Positions 1-14,900 of a DNA stretch of 64,000 nucleotides are shown one piece after another. The stretch lies in NCBI GenBank assembly GCA_023846275.1, contig CM043872.1, forward strand, positions 11,091,170-11,155,169. Reading direction: 5' to 3'. Source of the stretch: Vanilla planifolia (Eukaryota; Streptophyta; Magnoliopsida; Asparagales; Orchidaceae). How positions within the stretch are numbered: position 1 is the stretch's first letter; each line of letters opens with the position of its first letter. The notes below the pieces were generated by a model. That model was not told the origin of the DNA, ran no database searches, and worked only from the letters and a program-made list of their open reading frames with translations. The translations under genes were made by a program, and so were the position numbers.

Positions 1-2732
1 CAAAAAATATTTATAAAAAAAGCCAAAAATAAAAAAATACATAATGTTTTTATGACAAGAAAAGATCCGAAACAATTATTGCTATTTATGCAACTTGTCA
101 AAAACTAATATTTTAGATTTATACCAAAAATATATCTGAAATTTTGTTTTACTAAAATGTTGGTTGATGGGGAAAAATTGCATTTTATAAACATAAGAAT
201 AAATGTATGAAAAAACATTTAAAATGCAAATACATAAGAAAAAAGTTTAAATAAAAGATAAGAAAAATTATAAATCTAAAAACATATATTAAATATTTTA
301 ATTTCATTCATAAAATATTAAAAATTGTGTGCATCACTTTCTTTTTCACAAGATTACTTCGTCATATTTATAAATTAAGAAATAAGAAAGAAATCAATTT
401 AGAAAAAAAAATAAAATATTTAAATAAAAGGAATTGTATGTTTGAAAATAACATTTTCCTACAATAATTAGGACTACTGAAACATATTTGTGTTATTAGA
501 TTGTCGTACATACTTAATGATTACATTATTTAGCCTTTTATGCTATTAGTTTTGTACAATTTGAGATTTTAAAAATGTGGTATGGCAAATTACAAGCTAT
601 AATTCAATCTAAGAATACAAAATTTGTATTAGATATACTAGGTTAACTCAAATTCATGTTATGCTTTTCTCTTAAGCTAAAACTTTATTCCTTTTTATTG
701 TTTATATCAATTGATTTGTAATAGGCAATGAAAACTTTTATTATATGATAATTTATTATTCATATAATAAAAATTATTTTTAATATTGTAAATATGAAGT
801 ATAATTAAATATGTTTACTTATAATTTCACACTTTTTATTTTTATTAATGTGCATAACAAGTTTTGGGACATCATACACATATTATGATAATAACTTTTA
901 ATAGTTAGTTATATTTATTATATTTGTTTTTAAATGCAAAAATATTTTACTTATGTTACATTATAGAATTTGATCTTTCTACAAAGTTATCCATTTATTA
1001 TTATTGATACTTCTTTTAAATTTTTATTATTTAAAAAACATTACAAATTGTAAATTTTTGCAAACTTTTGTATTTTTTTCTTTCTTATATCTTTTCATTA
1101 GAAAGGTATTATGGTAAATTTCATTGTATTTGACATAATTTGAATAATTTAAATGTTTGATAATATTTATATTTGTTTAAATTTTTTAATGCCACTAATG
1201 TATTTTGAAAAAATTACTCTTATGAAAAATATTTTTCTTAACTTCTACAAAATAATTTTTATCAATTATATTTTTTTAGTAATTATTTTTTATTTTTTGC
1301 AATATTTTCATTCTTTCTATAATAATAGTTACAAGAATAGTTAATAAGAAATTAAAATATTTAAATATTTTAAAAATATGTTAAGAAAGTACGAAAAATA
1401 TATCTTAAATAAATAAGATAAATGAGATCGAGAAATAAGAAGTCGTTAAATTAATAACCGATTTGAAATCATTAACAAAACTACTTTTAGTATTATTAGT
1501 TTTTTTAGTTACAAAAATTTACCATATTATATGATAATTACAATTTATAAGAGTATTATAATAACACTAAATATAAATTTTTGTATCAAAATGTATTCAA
1601 AATATCGAAAATATAAAATCATCAATAAATATAAAAAAGAACTTAGCAATAATAGAAGATAAAAGAAATAAAAGTATATATTTTAATACAATAAAATTAT
1701 TAAGATATGAGTATAATGTTTAAACGATCTTTGTATTGAATTAGTAAAGAACATAACCATAAAAATATCATGTCAATAAAATACTACATAATTCAATAAA
1801 ATGTTATTTATAAAAACTTATTAATAATTATTGTACAATAGACCAATAAACAATTTTAGTTATAATTATTCTTCAAATAATATTTTCTTCACAAATAATA
1901 TTTTGAAATAAAAAATAAATTCTAAAATAGAATAATTTAAAAATCTCATAAAATTCTAATTGCACTAAATTTTTCAATAATATATTAAATATATTTTAAA
2001 AACTTATTTAAAAAAGTATAGTATTTTTAATATTTGTTTTATTAAAATGCTATTTAAAACCATGCACACTATACAAGAATGTGGAAAAATATAAAATATT
2101 AAAAAAATAATTACGAAATTTTGTAAAAAAATTCAATAAGTTATCAAAAATAAATATTTGATTTTAAATACTTATTGATATTAAAATTATTTTGTAAAAT
2201 AATATTTTTTTTAAGAACTTAAGATGTTTTAAAAAATATATCTAATTTTTGAAATTAATTATCTTAAACTCACAATCACTGTATAAAACTTAAGGAAACA
2301 TATATTAGTTGCATTAGAAAAGAAAACAAGATTCAAAATTTCAATGTAATACATTGAGAAAGGGTTTTCCTAATTTTCTATGGTTAATAAGACATAAATT
2401 TAAGAAAAGTGTTTCTAAAAAAATTATATCAATCATATAGATAATAGGGTACTTAGAATATTAGATATGATATTTTTTTAAAGTTGACAAAAAAAAGGTC
2501 TACATAATGAGAGCATGACAATGTTTTAGAAAAAATATTACCTAAAATAAGCAACTAATTAGAAAAACCTAAAAAGTATAAAATGACAAAGAGTCTTTAA
2601 AATGTTAATTGAAAGTATTTCAGAAAATAAGTAATATAAAATATAAATACATAAATTATTAAAAAAATAAAAAATTATCTATTTAATGAAATGAGCAAAA
2701 TGTTTGAACATGTATTTAAAAGGTTTTATGAA
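1..2732. other. A+T-rich intergenic DNA, no gene seen
   Basis: This stretch is almost entirely A and T with many short homopolymers. The longest open frames, such as one of 63 codons at 1153-1344, are made of F, I, L, N, Y and K residues as expected by chance from A+T-rich DNA. I saw no domain motif, tRNA-like fold or clear inverted repeat. Confidence 0.7.
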
Positions 2733-3626
2733 AATTGTAATAAATCAATATAGTATTACATGAAAGTGAGCATTTTTAATTTCATGATAACATAACCAGA
2801 AAAGTCACAAAAAATAGAAACATCGATTGTTTTTCAATTGAATAAAATATAATAGAATATAAAGACATCACTGAAAAATATAAAATTTCATAGCGAACTA
2901 AAAATATGTTATTAAAAACAATAATCTTTAATAGCATGAAAATATATACAATTGTTAGAATAATAGCTGTATAGAACAACCAATAATTATTTGAATAAAA
3001 TTTCAAAAACAAATTTCATTTTTTCATAAACATGTTGAACAAAAAATATTTTCAACAATAAAAGGTTTTTTTTATTGTTACAATGGTGATAAATGAGTTA
3101 TTACAAATAACAAATATTTATGCCATTTAAAAAAGTTGTATTAATTTTTACATAAAAAAATTAAAAAATTAACTATGATAATTGTAATAAATCAATATAG
3201 TATTACATGAAAGTGAGCATTTTTAATTTCATGATAACATAACCAGAAAAGTCACAAAAAATAGAAAAATCGATTGTTTTTCAATTGAATAAAATATAAT
3301 AGAATATAAAGACATCACTGAAAAACATAAAATTTCATAGCGAACTAAAAATATGTTATTAAAAACAATAATCTTTAATAGCATGAAAATATATACAATT
3401 GTTAGAATAATAGCTGTATAGAACAACCAATAATTATTTGAATAAAATTTCAAAAACAAATTTCATTTTTTCATAAACATGTTGAACAAAAAATATTTTC
3501 AACAATAAAAGGTTTTTTTTATTGTTACAATGGTGATAAATGAGTTATTACAAATAACAAATATTTATGCCATTTAAAAAAGTTGTATTAATTTTTACAT
3601 AAAAAAATTAAAAAATTAACTATGAT
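2733..3626. repeat. Perfectly spaced 447-bp tandem duplication
   Basis: Two head-to-tail units (2733-3179 and 3180-3626) align without gaps over 447 bp. I found only two base differences (an aaacatcg/aaaaatcg and an aaatataaa/aacataaa change), so the duplication is recent compared with other repeats here. Each unit holds a minus-strand open frame of 76 codons (2782-3012 and 3229-3459), but this is hydrophobic A+T-rich sequence with no recognisable domain and is probably not a gene. Unequal exchange or replication slippage is the simplest origin. Confidence 0.9.
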
Positions 3627-5084
3627 AAATGTAATAACAAATTGTTAAAAAAAGAAAATATGTATGATTAGTATTAAAAAATATTAAAAATATCTAAACA
3701 AAATGAGAAATGTTAATAAAATATGCAAAATAATGATCATGTTGTAGATAAAAATGTCAAAAATATAAAAATATAAAACGCCATGAACATAACATAATAA
3801 TTAAAATATGAAAATTATTTTAACATTTTATTCAAAAATAATTTTCTCATTTTGACAAGATTGATAAACATTTAGTGAGAGATGAAGTGAACAAATATGT
3901 GAAAATTGTTATAAATTATATGAGGCAAAATATACAAAATGAGATTTGTGAATTATGGATTTAACAATTTTTGTTATCCTAAAATTTTAGGAGAAACATT
4001 TTTACACATAAAAATAAAAATTATTTTTTTAAAATATTATTTTTAATAATGAAATTGCTCAACATTAAATGAAATACACAAGTATTTTTAAATGGTTTAG
4101 CCATATCATGTGCTTACATCCACCACTGAAGACCTGTTGGACATCTACTAATCACTCATTTTCATTGAAATAAGTAAACCAAATACACAGATACTCCAAT
4201 GAGACATTAAAATCTACAAAAAAAGTTTGACAACATGAAACAATTTGGAAACTTTATAATTTTTGCAAAAAATAATTTCTACATTTTTAAATCTTTAAAA
4301 CAAGAGTTGCACAACTAATGTGTAAAAATTGCTCCTCTAATAGGTAAAATTAATTTTTTTGAAAGGTAGCCATCATATACAACTACTATTTGATTTTAGG
4401 TGCTCGAAGGATATACCATTTGATTAGAATAATTGATAAAGTGTTTAGATTTAATCGTAATGGGATAAGATCTAGAACGTTAGATTCAAAAGCTACATCG
4501 AAGGTGATGTTAAATGGGTAATTATTGACAAAGGGAGAGAGCATTAAGTAGCTCAATCAACCATTCCAGATGAATGGCTAGATGTAAGTAAAGTGTTCAT
4601 AAATACTAACGTAATCTTGACCATTTGATAGCAAAAATGTGCAATTAGTTGGTGTAGAAAAGCTGAAGTTTAGCAATAGAATTCTCTGTCTCACATTGCA
4701 AAAAGTTCATGTGATTTATGATTATAATATTTTCTTTATGATTCAGTCTATTTAGGTTGGCAACACCAAGGTGTTCTCAAAAAGTCTTGGCCTAGGTCAC
4801 TGGTGCGCATACGTAAATATGAGTTTGACTTATCCTAATTCCTTAACAAATTTGACGAGTCCCTCGTGTGTCGTTATGATTAAGTCCGTTAAGGAGTTAT
4901 GCTCTAAACTAATTGACCCAAAACTATTGAAATAATCATGCCTTAAATCGATAATCTGAGCTAGCTTATCTGAGTATTATTTGGGCTACTATCGTGCGGC
5001 TCCTCAAGGCCCATGCCTATATGTAGGCCATCGACCTAAGTCGAGTCATTCAGACGTTGCGATGAAAAAGATATTTATAAGATT
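3627..5084. other. Intergenic DNA with a less A+T-rich patch
   Basis: The first 450 bp resemble the surrounding A+T-rich DNA. From about 4090 to 5060 the composition becomes more balanced, with several CG-containing words near 4790-5060, which suggests an old inserted fragment, perhaps of a retrotransposon LTR. I could not identify its family, ends or a partner copy in the window. Confidence 0.45.
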
Positions 5085-7215
5085 TCAAAAAGTCAAATAT
5101 CTTATTAAAAAAAAAAATACAACATAAAAAGATACGTGAATATGTGCAAAAAATGATAATCATTTGTGTCATAATTGAATAGAAATTACAAGTTTTAACA
5201 AGCTATCCACAAATATATTATTTTTGTGGATTAGGAACTCCACAAATACAATTGTTGCTGGCTCCAAAGTTAGTAAATTGAGCCATCAAAATTTTATTAA
5301 CTGATTAAGCCATAGCTATGCTCCAACAACCTCAAACTACTACAACTAACCTTGAGACTTAACTGATATAATATAAAGCTAAACAAAATATTGCTAAATA
5401 TTTAGCTTGACATTATGATCATCACATCAAAGAATAAAACAAAATTAATTGCAAATATGAATTTTTAATATTTGAAGACAATTGTGCACAAAACAATAAA
5501 AATTATACAATAAATATATCTTACTTTTTGAAAACAAAAAACCTTTATATAATATAAAATGAAAATCTTTAATACATTTATTATATGTTTGTTAGAATAA
5601 ATACAAAACATTAAAAAAAACAAAAGTAAAAATGTCAAGAGATACGTAGCTAAAATTGTTAAAATTTTGGTACATACGAGGTAAAAACAATACTTTGGGG
5701 TCATTTGATCAAGAAAAATGCATTGGAAATTAAAAATATTAAAATTAAAAAATTATTATAAAACATTTATCAATAGAATAATGGGAAAAATATTTTTGTG
5801 CAAAAAAGCATTATGAACATCAAGAAAAAGTCAACTACTATTGCTATTAAATGTTTAACGTATAACAAATTAGTTTAGCATTTCAAATAAAAAGATAATT
5901 ATATTCAATTTTTATAAATAAATCAAATTAAACTAAAATTATAATAATAGATAAAAAGTCCAAAAGTATTGGAAATTAAAATTTTTTAACACGCATCACA
6001 TCCAAGAAAATGATTTCTTAAAAAATATTAGCATGCCAAGCTTTTATGTTACTTTAAAACATAAAAAATTACGAGAAATGAAATGTAAATAATGTTGTAG
6101 TATTTTTTGAACTAATTAAATACATTTTGTGACATTGATTATAAATAATAATCACAAAAAAAAATTATAAAAGAAAATAAATGTAAAAAAATAATGAAAC
6201 AATAACAACATTAAAATATTTAATAAAAAAACGTATGTGATAAAAATGTGCTTTTTCTTAATATAAAAATAATAAATACTTTTAAAGATGCTAAATGAGA
6301 CGGAATAAAGAAATAATATGAAATTATTAAAATAGACGAAATTTACACTGTCAAAGTTTTGACTACAATGCAACAATAAACGTTACTTGTAGTGTGCTAA
6401 TGCCAAATATCGTTGTTGTAAACATAATACAAAAAATAATTTAAAAATAAAAGAGTTTCAAAAAATAATTTAAAAATAAAAGAGTTTCAAAAAATGTGGG
6501 AAGGCCTCAAGAGAAATGAATTTTTTAAAATATTGAAATAGCTAAATTTTAAAATATTAAAAAAATGTGATTGAAAGTGTCATTATATAATCTATCTTGT
6601 ATACTAATACAAATAATATTATAGTGAAAAAAAGTGTGCAATAGAATAACAAGGGCATAATTTAAAGTTGCCATAATTCAAAAACACATGATTACAGCAA
6701 ATTTCAAAATATTTTCTATAAATAGAACGCGAAAATTAAAGAAAAAATACATTTTTTTGTAAAATGATAAAATTCAAAACAATATTTAGAATTTTCAAAT
6801 TCTTACATAATGCCAAATAATTATATCTAGTATCATATGAATTACTAAATATTAACCAAAAAAAAGTTTGTTAAGCATTTTTCATATTATTTTAAATAAA
6901 AGTAAACGTAATTATTCAATTATGATATGTCTTCTTCCATTACAATGCACAAAATATAAAAATAATATCATATTTTTTGAAAAAAAAACTATTAATAATT
7001 TTAACAAAAAATTATAAAATATAATGAAATACAAGTTATATTAATAAAAAATTTAATTGAAAAAGATTACTTATATTTTATATTTGTTGATATTTTATTA
7101 AAACTCACTTTTCTATCTACATTATATCAATAAAAATGTGTTATTAAATAGCTAAAAAAATACAATTAATATATAAGAAAAAAACCTTTTAATAAAGAAA
7201 TGGAAAAAATAAAGA
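5085..7215 (+). repeat. Repeat A, copy 1 (direct repeat of about 27,895-30,020)
   Basis: This 2.1-kb stretch aligns along its length with about 27,895-30,020 in the same orientation. Shared landmarks include the run around 5160-5215 (caagctatcca), the stretch around 5980-6060 (cacgcatcaca) and the end around 7100-7190 (ctatctacattatatc). Identity looks like 80-90% by eye. Copy 1 carries about 110 extra bases near 5330-5440 and a private 29-bp tandem duplication at 6431-6488. No coding domain was recognised; its open frames of 74-79 codons are low-complexity. Confidence 0.8.
6431..6488. repeat. 29-bp direct tandem repeat, two copies
   Basis: A unit beginning aaaaaataatttaaaaat and ending gagtttc occurs twice with a 29-bp period. 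The paralogous position in repeat A copy 2 (around 29,115-29,165) has a single, slightly diverged unit, so the duplication arose after A was duplicated. Confidence 0.85.
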
Positions 7216-8929
7216 ATTTGATAAAAGCTTTACGCAAATCCTATTTGAAAAATATTATGGAAAGATTCGAAACAGTTTAAATAAAAATAATAGACGCCAC
7301 AAAATAAAGCCATAATTAATCATATGTAACACATCAAACCAAAAAGCAACCACAAAAAATTATCATTAAATAAAAAATTTTAGAGAACGAAATGAGATAC
7401 ATGTAACACAAGGAAAAAAGTTAAGATTCGTAAAAATAGAACTTTATCAAAAAAATAACATACAAAACAAATGTTCTAAGATAAATATAAAATATGAAAA
7501 AAAAATGAAAATAAATAATCATCTAATTAAATATATCTAAAACAAATTAAAAAAATAAAAGATTTTTAAAAAATGTACTCATTTGGTATATCTAATTCTA
7601 TGTGTAGGTTATCAAAATTTATTTTTAATGTTATAAGAATTACAAGTCCTTTATTAGAGATAGAAAAACAAAAAACAGTGCTAATATAATGAAAATTTAT
7701 CATATAACATTTAAAATATATTACTAACATTAAATAAGCATTTAGTAATAAAGAAATATTTTGAAATGTTAATTTTTTGCAATGAAATATAAAATATAAT
7801 AAATATTGTTAGCAAGTTTAACATTCTGTGAACTTAAGAAACTATATACAAAAATTTAGTTGTTGTTATTACACAAATACAATACAGGTGTATAACATTT
7901 TGTGTAAAGATTATCTTTAATAATAGATTATAAAAGAAATTTAAAAAATACATAAAATATATATGATTAATAGTAAAAAGTTAAGGTCATTAAGATGTCT
8001 AAATAGTATATTAACAAAAAGTTTTGTTAATAATGCAACAAAAACAAACATCATGCTGTAAATCAAGAAATTTAGATAGTTGAAAAAAACAAAAAATTGA
8101 TAATAACGAAATAACAAAAACTTGGTAAAACTTCAATTTTTTGTTATATAATATATGAATTGATGGATTATTTAATTAGAAGGAGGTATGTTATGTGATA
8201 TAAATAAATGATGCAAAACATGTCATTCAAAACAATGGTGGATTAAAATCTCCCAAGTTATAAACATAAAAAAATAACATAAAATATTTAGAAGTAAATA
8301 ATAGACATGTAAAATTTATTTATTTAATATATTCATGAGACAATATTTTGACTTATGCATCAACAAAAGAGTTTTCTTATTATTACAAATAGAAAAGACT
8401 TAAATGTTTCAATTATATTATTTATGAAATAATAAACTCATTAAAAATAATGATAATTTAACTTAAAAAGTTAGAGAAAATTAATTTAACAGAAGATTTG
8501 AATACCTTGAAAATAGATTAGCATGTACTTTTTTTATTAATGTTATACCAAATAAACTTAATTTTGTAAATTGAAATTCTTAAGAATTTTAACATCTTAA
8601 TATGTCATTATTGTAACTCAACATTAAAAAAGTTAAAAACTATGTGCATATGTTGTCAACAAAAGTTTTCTAATTCTAACCACAAATTCAAAAGAAATAA
8701 TTAAATCCCATGAAAATAAAAAAGTTTAGATATCTATAGGAAATTTAAAATCCTAAAAATTATATTGTTATAGTGGGCACAAAATATTATCTTAGTAAAT
8801 AATTAAAGATATTTTATGCTAAAAATAATTAAATTAAAAAACATTAAAATCTTAACGAATTGCATAGAAATTACATCAATGCAAAAATTGAATAAAAAAA
8901 TAGAAAATGATATGGAGACATTTGCATGT
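7216..8929. other. A+T-rich DNA between repeats A and B, nothing recognised
   Basis: Low-complexity A+T-rich sequence with no open frame of note, no motif and no partner elsewhere in the window that I could find. It separates repeat A from block B in the first copy; the equivalent interval in the second copy is much longer and contains unrelated sequence, including the gypsy element and the LINE remnant. Confidence 0.6.
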
Positions 8930-11900
8930 CAATATAATGCCCAATAATTTATGAGATTTAGGACACATCAAACAAAGGATATGGCCAAACATTATTAATG
9001 TAAGATAGGTATTAAGAACTCCTATAATAGGATTTATGGTAAAAGGTAATGATGAAAAGGATGAAAATAATGGTGGAGATAAATTCAAATCATAATATAG
9101 ATGTCAGATAATCACTCAAAATACCTTGATAACAAACTATGGTTGTGCTTTTAGATAAAGAAAACATTATTTCTAGAAATATAATGCTAATATTAAAAAA
9201 AGAACTTTCTATTTATTCCATCAGAGGGCAACAAATAGATTGAGATTATAAACATAAATTAAAAAGCAAAACTGATTAAACTACCACTTTTAATGAAAAC
9301 ATGTAAAAATTATAACATTTGTAAGAAAGGATGAAAATATAATGGGGAACCTATGTGAAATATTAAAAATCATACCTAAATGAAAAATATAATAAACTAA
9401 TAACAATAAATAAAATTCAATAGTTCAACTAAATTATTATCATAATTTAAGTTGTCTTACATCAATGAACACTATTAAGAGAAACTGTCATGTAGTTTGT
9501 TAAGTAAATCTTTGTTAAACTTAGCGTTGGTCTTATGATTATGCAAAACAACTAAATTAATATTACATAATTGGTGGAAAAAAATAATTAGAAATCTTAT
9601 CAAAAGGTCAATTCTTTTTTTATCAAAGCTAATTTTAAGATAATGAAATAACCATTATGATTCAAAACCACAACTTGTTGCATTGCCACATTTGACTTTT
9701 CTTTCGTCAATTTTAAAATTTTCTCTCAACCCACATTATGTATTCACATTATTTTATTTTGAATGCAGGCATGATGTTAGAACATTTGTTATGTGTTTTT
9801 TTAAATTATTCTTGAGCAATAGTGTTTTTGCAACTCCACTCATGGCCTCACTATCATGTATATGTCAACATTATTATGCTTCGTAACGACCAAATAGCTC
9901 CCACAAGAGTAAAAGTTTCAGTCAACTAGTCCTCTTTAACTCTAAACCAATGATTAACATAGCAAAGTAATTGCATCTTAACTATTCAACATTAGTTGAA
10001 ATTGCAAATGTCTTACGAAGGTTCAGACCCTTTTCTTAGATTATTTGTAACATTTTTTGAAAGCAAGTTTTCAAAACAATTTTCTTTAAAATTTTACTAA
10101 ATTTTGATGTTGTTCTTATAACACTTGTGGCCGAATATTTTTATATTAGGTGTATTTTTGGGAAGATTAGGTTCTATCTTATAACAAATTAAATTACAAA
10201 ATATTTGACAATTTTTGAGTTATCTTATGAAAAACTTAGTCTTGAATGATGTGAACCCTTCCATTCAATATTATAATCATGAGCTTCTAAAAATATTCCA
10301 AAATATTTTTTGGTCATATAGGTTTCATCACATAAAATATCAATCTTATTATTCAATACTTCGTTCTCACATTTCAATAATGATAAATTCAAATATGAAG
10401 TTTTTAATTTCTTTAATACAAATGCAAACAAAAAGTACTTTCTAAAATTTATTCACCTAAGTTAACTCTAATTAAAACCCATCAACAACTCAGTGTCCTC
10501 TTAATTCTAATTCTTATTGTAGTATTAAAACTTATCTTTCCAGGGCATATCCACCTAAGTTTATCTATCTTAAGCTTAATCTAACTAGAGCATTGAAAGA
10601 AAAATAAGTTGTATTTTTGTTACTCCAAAAAATGTTCTGGTCCCTGAGTTCAAATATAAAATGAAGCATAATATTTATTTTCCTATTTGTGTGAATTTAT
10701 TTTGCTAAAGCAATTAGTCACATCTTCAAAATAAAGGTTGAACTCAATGAAATTTTTTAAGAGTATAAAAATATAACGTAACTTCTTAGTTGGGTTAACT
10801 AATATAAAAAAAGTTGTATTACAAGGTTAATAGTGATCATTTCTTTGTTTTTAACATCTGTAGTGTTTATTCTCTTACAATGTCGTATGTATAAGGAATG
10901 TTTTTTATGCATGAAGGTTAGCGTTTTGATACATAAATCCTTATTATTAAACATGCAAAAAACCTTTATGAATGAAAATATGAAATTTGTTTTATAACAT
11001 TTGATTTCTCCATCATTGAGATTTTGTGCACGGACATGCAATTAGAGAGGAGCACAAAGATTGGCCATGCTTCCTTCTTTTTGTTATTTGTCCAGCTTTT
11101 TTTTATCATGGTGACATAAAAGTCAGATTTAAATCAAGTTGTAGAAATCTCATCCTACCTATTTCTTCATAATTGTTGATTTCGTATTTATCTATAATAA
11201 AATATTTGTCATACTTTTATGCATAATATATAAATTTTATTAATGTAATATTCAAATATTATTGATAAACTATAGGTTTTGTTATTTTTTTCTTTGTATT
11301 TTTTATTTTTTTCAATAGAAGCACAATGTTTTCTGACAAATTGTACATAACATTTTGTTGATTTTTTGGATAGTTTGTAGTGTCTACTATTTTTATTTTT
11401 TGGAATAAAAAACTTCAGTTTTAATTTTATTTGGTAAAACATGTTTTCTTGTTTTATTTTATTGATATTGTACTGTGAATATATTTGTAATATTATATAT
11501 GTTGTGTTCTCATTTATTTTAATTTTGTTTAATTTTTTAAATCTTTCTTTTTTCTTTTATTTGAATGATATATAAATTAGTTCTTTATAAGTTATTCAAA
11601 TTGAATGCTTTATATGTCTAATAAATTAGATGATTTTTTTAGTTTTTACTATTGTATAAGTAAATTAGTTTTTCTTTTACTAGTTTTATGTAAATTATTT
11701 TTTGTCATTTCCTTCACAATTTTGACTAGTTGGATGTGTCGAGATAACAATCATTTTTTTTTTTTTGCTTGATTAATCCATTTATATTGGCACATTCATA
11801 GACATGCCTAGCTAGAAAAAAATAATTACAATAAAAATATGTAAATAGATCAAATTCTAGAATCAATTTTGTTATTTTAATGTTATTCTATTAATTTTTT

Positions 11901-14900
11901 TAAGTAATATTTTCATTTTCTTCACAAATTTCTTATCTCATAAATTAAAAAATTATTATCTATTAAAAAAACATTAAACTTTTTTTTGTTATTTAAAGAC
12001 TAAATTTTTCTTAAAAATGAAAATAAATACTATTTAAATTTAAATTTAAATATGTAATTGTCATGAAAATTATGATTTCACAATTTGAAAAATTTTCAAA
12101 TCAATTAGTAATAACTAGACAAAAAGTTTTTTTAAATATTAAATTAATGGAAAATATGCTATTGCAATAAAAGATGAACATAAAATTATTAATAAACTTA
12201 AAGAACAATAAATCATTTCATTTATAATATTTGCACTAAAGTGAAGATTAATGGCAAAACAAAATACAGGTACCATATATTTGTTAAAATATTTGTGTAT
12301 TAAAGAATAAAAATGAAAATACTATCTAGATAAAACATTTTGTAATTCTATGATATTTAAAAAAATATTTTACAAGTGCGTATAATTTTGAAATATTAAT
12401 TAAAATAAAATTAATTGGCAAATAGAAATGAAATATGCACAATGGGATATTTAAAAATTAAAACATATTGGATGAAGGGATTGTAAAAAATTAGCTCAAT
12501 AATAAAAGAAGATTGTTCTATTAAAATAAGAAAAATTGCTAATCTTATTCAACAAGAGAAATGTGTGGAAAGTTGTAAATTAAATATCATAATTTAAATA
12601 GTAAATAAATATAATTTAAATAAAAATATTGTAAGACACAAAAAATTGTAAATAGTCATAAAATAAGTACAGTCAATTTTAAAACAATGTGAAGGACATA
12701 TTAAAACATATTTAGGAAATTAAATGAAGAGAACTTTGCAAATATAAAAAAGAAATTACTAAATGGCAAAACCTTAAAAAATGACTTAAATAATTATCAC
12801 CACATGTAATAGAAATGAACACAAACTTCCATAGTAATATAATGGTTTCAAGCTTTGAATAAAAATTTTTTGAAACAATTAAAAGATATATGATTGTTAA
12901 AATAATTTTATATTTAAAAGTTTAATCATTATCTTCACTATATAAAAGTAGTTACAACAAAAATTTAATAAAAAACAAACTAACAAAAAAAAAAAATTAT
13001 GAAAATAACATTAAAAACATTAAAGTTACAAAACTTTTACCAAAATGATTAATAGAAATTTCTAAAAAACTTTGAAATAATGTTAATAAAATGTGATAAA
13101 AATTGACCAATTCATTACAGTTTAATTTCCTATTTACTATATTAAAAGAATAAAGAAAAAAAGAATTTTCTTTTAGTATATAAAAGTAGTTACAACAAAA
13201 ATTTAATAAAAAACAAACTAACAAAAAAAAATAATTATGAAAATAACATTAAAAATATTAAAGTTACAAAACTTTTACCAAATTGATTAATAGAAATTTC
13301 TAAAAAACTTTGAAATAATGTTAATAAAATGTGATAAAAATTGACCAATTCATTACAGTTTAATTTCCTATTTACTATATTAAAAGAATAAAGAAAAAAA
13401 GAATTTTCTTTTAGTAAGTAATTTCTATGTATTCAAAACAATATTTACATTATGCCAATAAAACAATAAACTAAACTATAGCTTTATATTGTCGAGACAA
13501 CATAATTTTGAAAAAAGTTTTATTGTTGGAAAACATTTTAAAAACAAGATTATTTTATATATAAATATAATAAGCAATAAAAATAATGTTTCAACGAAGA
13601 GTTTTTCTATCACTACACCAAATAAATAAGCTATTAAAATTAACAATATTTAAATCTTTTAAAATTTTTGTAATTGAAAGAGTTGTTGGCTAAATAAAAC
13701 ATGATAAGTTTTAATTAAAAATACAAAAAAAATCAGATCACCATTATAAATATATTTCTAAAATATTTGATATATTTCAATGATACATCATAAATTTGCA
13801 TAATAACGTAATAAAAACTCTAGTTTTTGAAATTAAAATGACATTACACTTAAAAATATATAAAAAAAATTTTGACAAAAGAATACATAATATTTTAGAA
13901 ACTATTTGTAACTTAATTATCAAAATTATCCTACTTAAAATTTGAACAAAATTTTAAAATTAGAATCAAAATTTAATTTATAATAAAACTGTTAAAAAAT
14001 GCATATTACAAGTAAAAACTTAATGTAAAAAATCTGTCAAATAGGTATAATCAACTCATATGCAATGAAGTTCAACAAAGGCTTAAGACCATAAAATGCC
14101 TTTCTACATCGGTATTTAATCATTTTTGCTTGCAAAGGAGGTGATGTAAGAAGATTCTCAAGCATATTAAACTTAATATCTCAAAAAATAAGTGTTGATA
14201 ATTTTCTTGTGAATAAAGAGTACTAAATACATTTAAGATTTATTATAGAATAGCTTAAAGGCATTATTCTAACAATTATTGCATAACAATCTCGTGACAA
14301 AATATACAATAAAATGAGAAAGAAAATCATTGAAGATTTCAAATAAAAAAATCATAGAAAATAGAATATAATTTCAATATGCTTGTGCAAATGCAAAATT
14401 GAAATTAATTCACAAAATTAAAAATCTAAATAATTAAGGTAATAAACATTTTTTAGAAAATAAATAGAACCTGTATTACATATTAAAAAAATTCATTTAG
14501 TGACATAATTATGAAAATGTATTTGTGGAAACACTTTTAAAAATAATTACAATTGCTAAGCTATTCAAATATTGGAAATATTAGTTTGTATTACAAACAC
14601 TTTAACTACAAGTTATTTTAATAATTTAGAATAACTAATGAACATGCATATGAAGATATGCAAATGTATAAATGATAGAAAGAACACTAACATAATAAAA
14701 GAAACTTGAGAGGTCAAAGTTTCTGAAGTATTAATCAATAGAAAAGATTCTCAAAAAAACTAAAATTGTTAAAATTAATAATTCTAGCTGAAGGTAAATA
14801 TTTGTAACAAAAAATTATTTAGTAGAAAATAAAATACTTAATAATGGCAAAAAAGAGGAGAATATCAAGAGGATTCCAATCGATAACAAAGATACTATAG

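Noticed and set aside
2782-3012. 76-codon frame repeated at 3229-3459, resembling a membrane protein
   Set aside because: The hydrophobic content follows from the A+T-rich sequence, and the duplication is simply the tandem repeat.
9683-9886. Plus-strand frame starting MPHLTFL, also found at 49,630-49,815
   Set aside because: The two versions differ mostly by amino-acid replacements and end at different places, as expected for duplicated non-coding DNA.
10225-10431. Lys/Glu/Asn-rich minus-strand frame resembling a coiled-coil part of a copia Gag
   Set aside because: Composition alone is not evidence; no zinc knuckle or adjoining Pol domain is present nearby, and the frame is broken in copy 2.
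14050-14130. Minus-strand peptide KAFYGLK similar to a copia RT motif, also in block B copy 2 near 54,830
   Set aside because: Only about 20 residues match, and the neighbouring sequence shows no further RT motifs, so a separate copia element cannot be supported.
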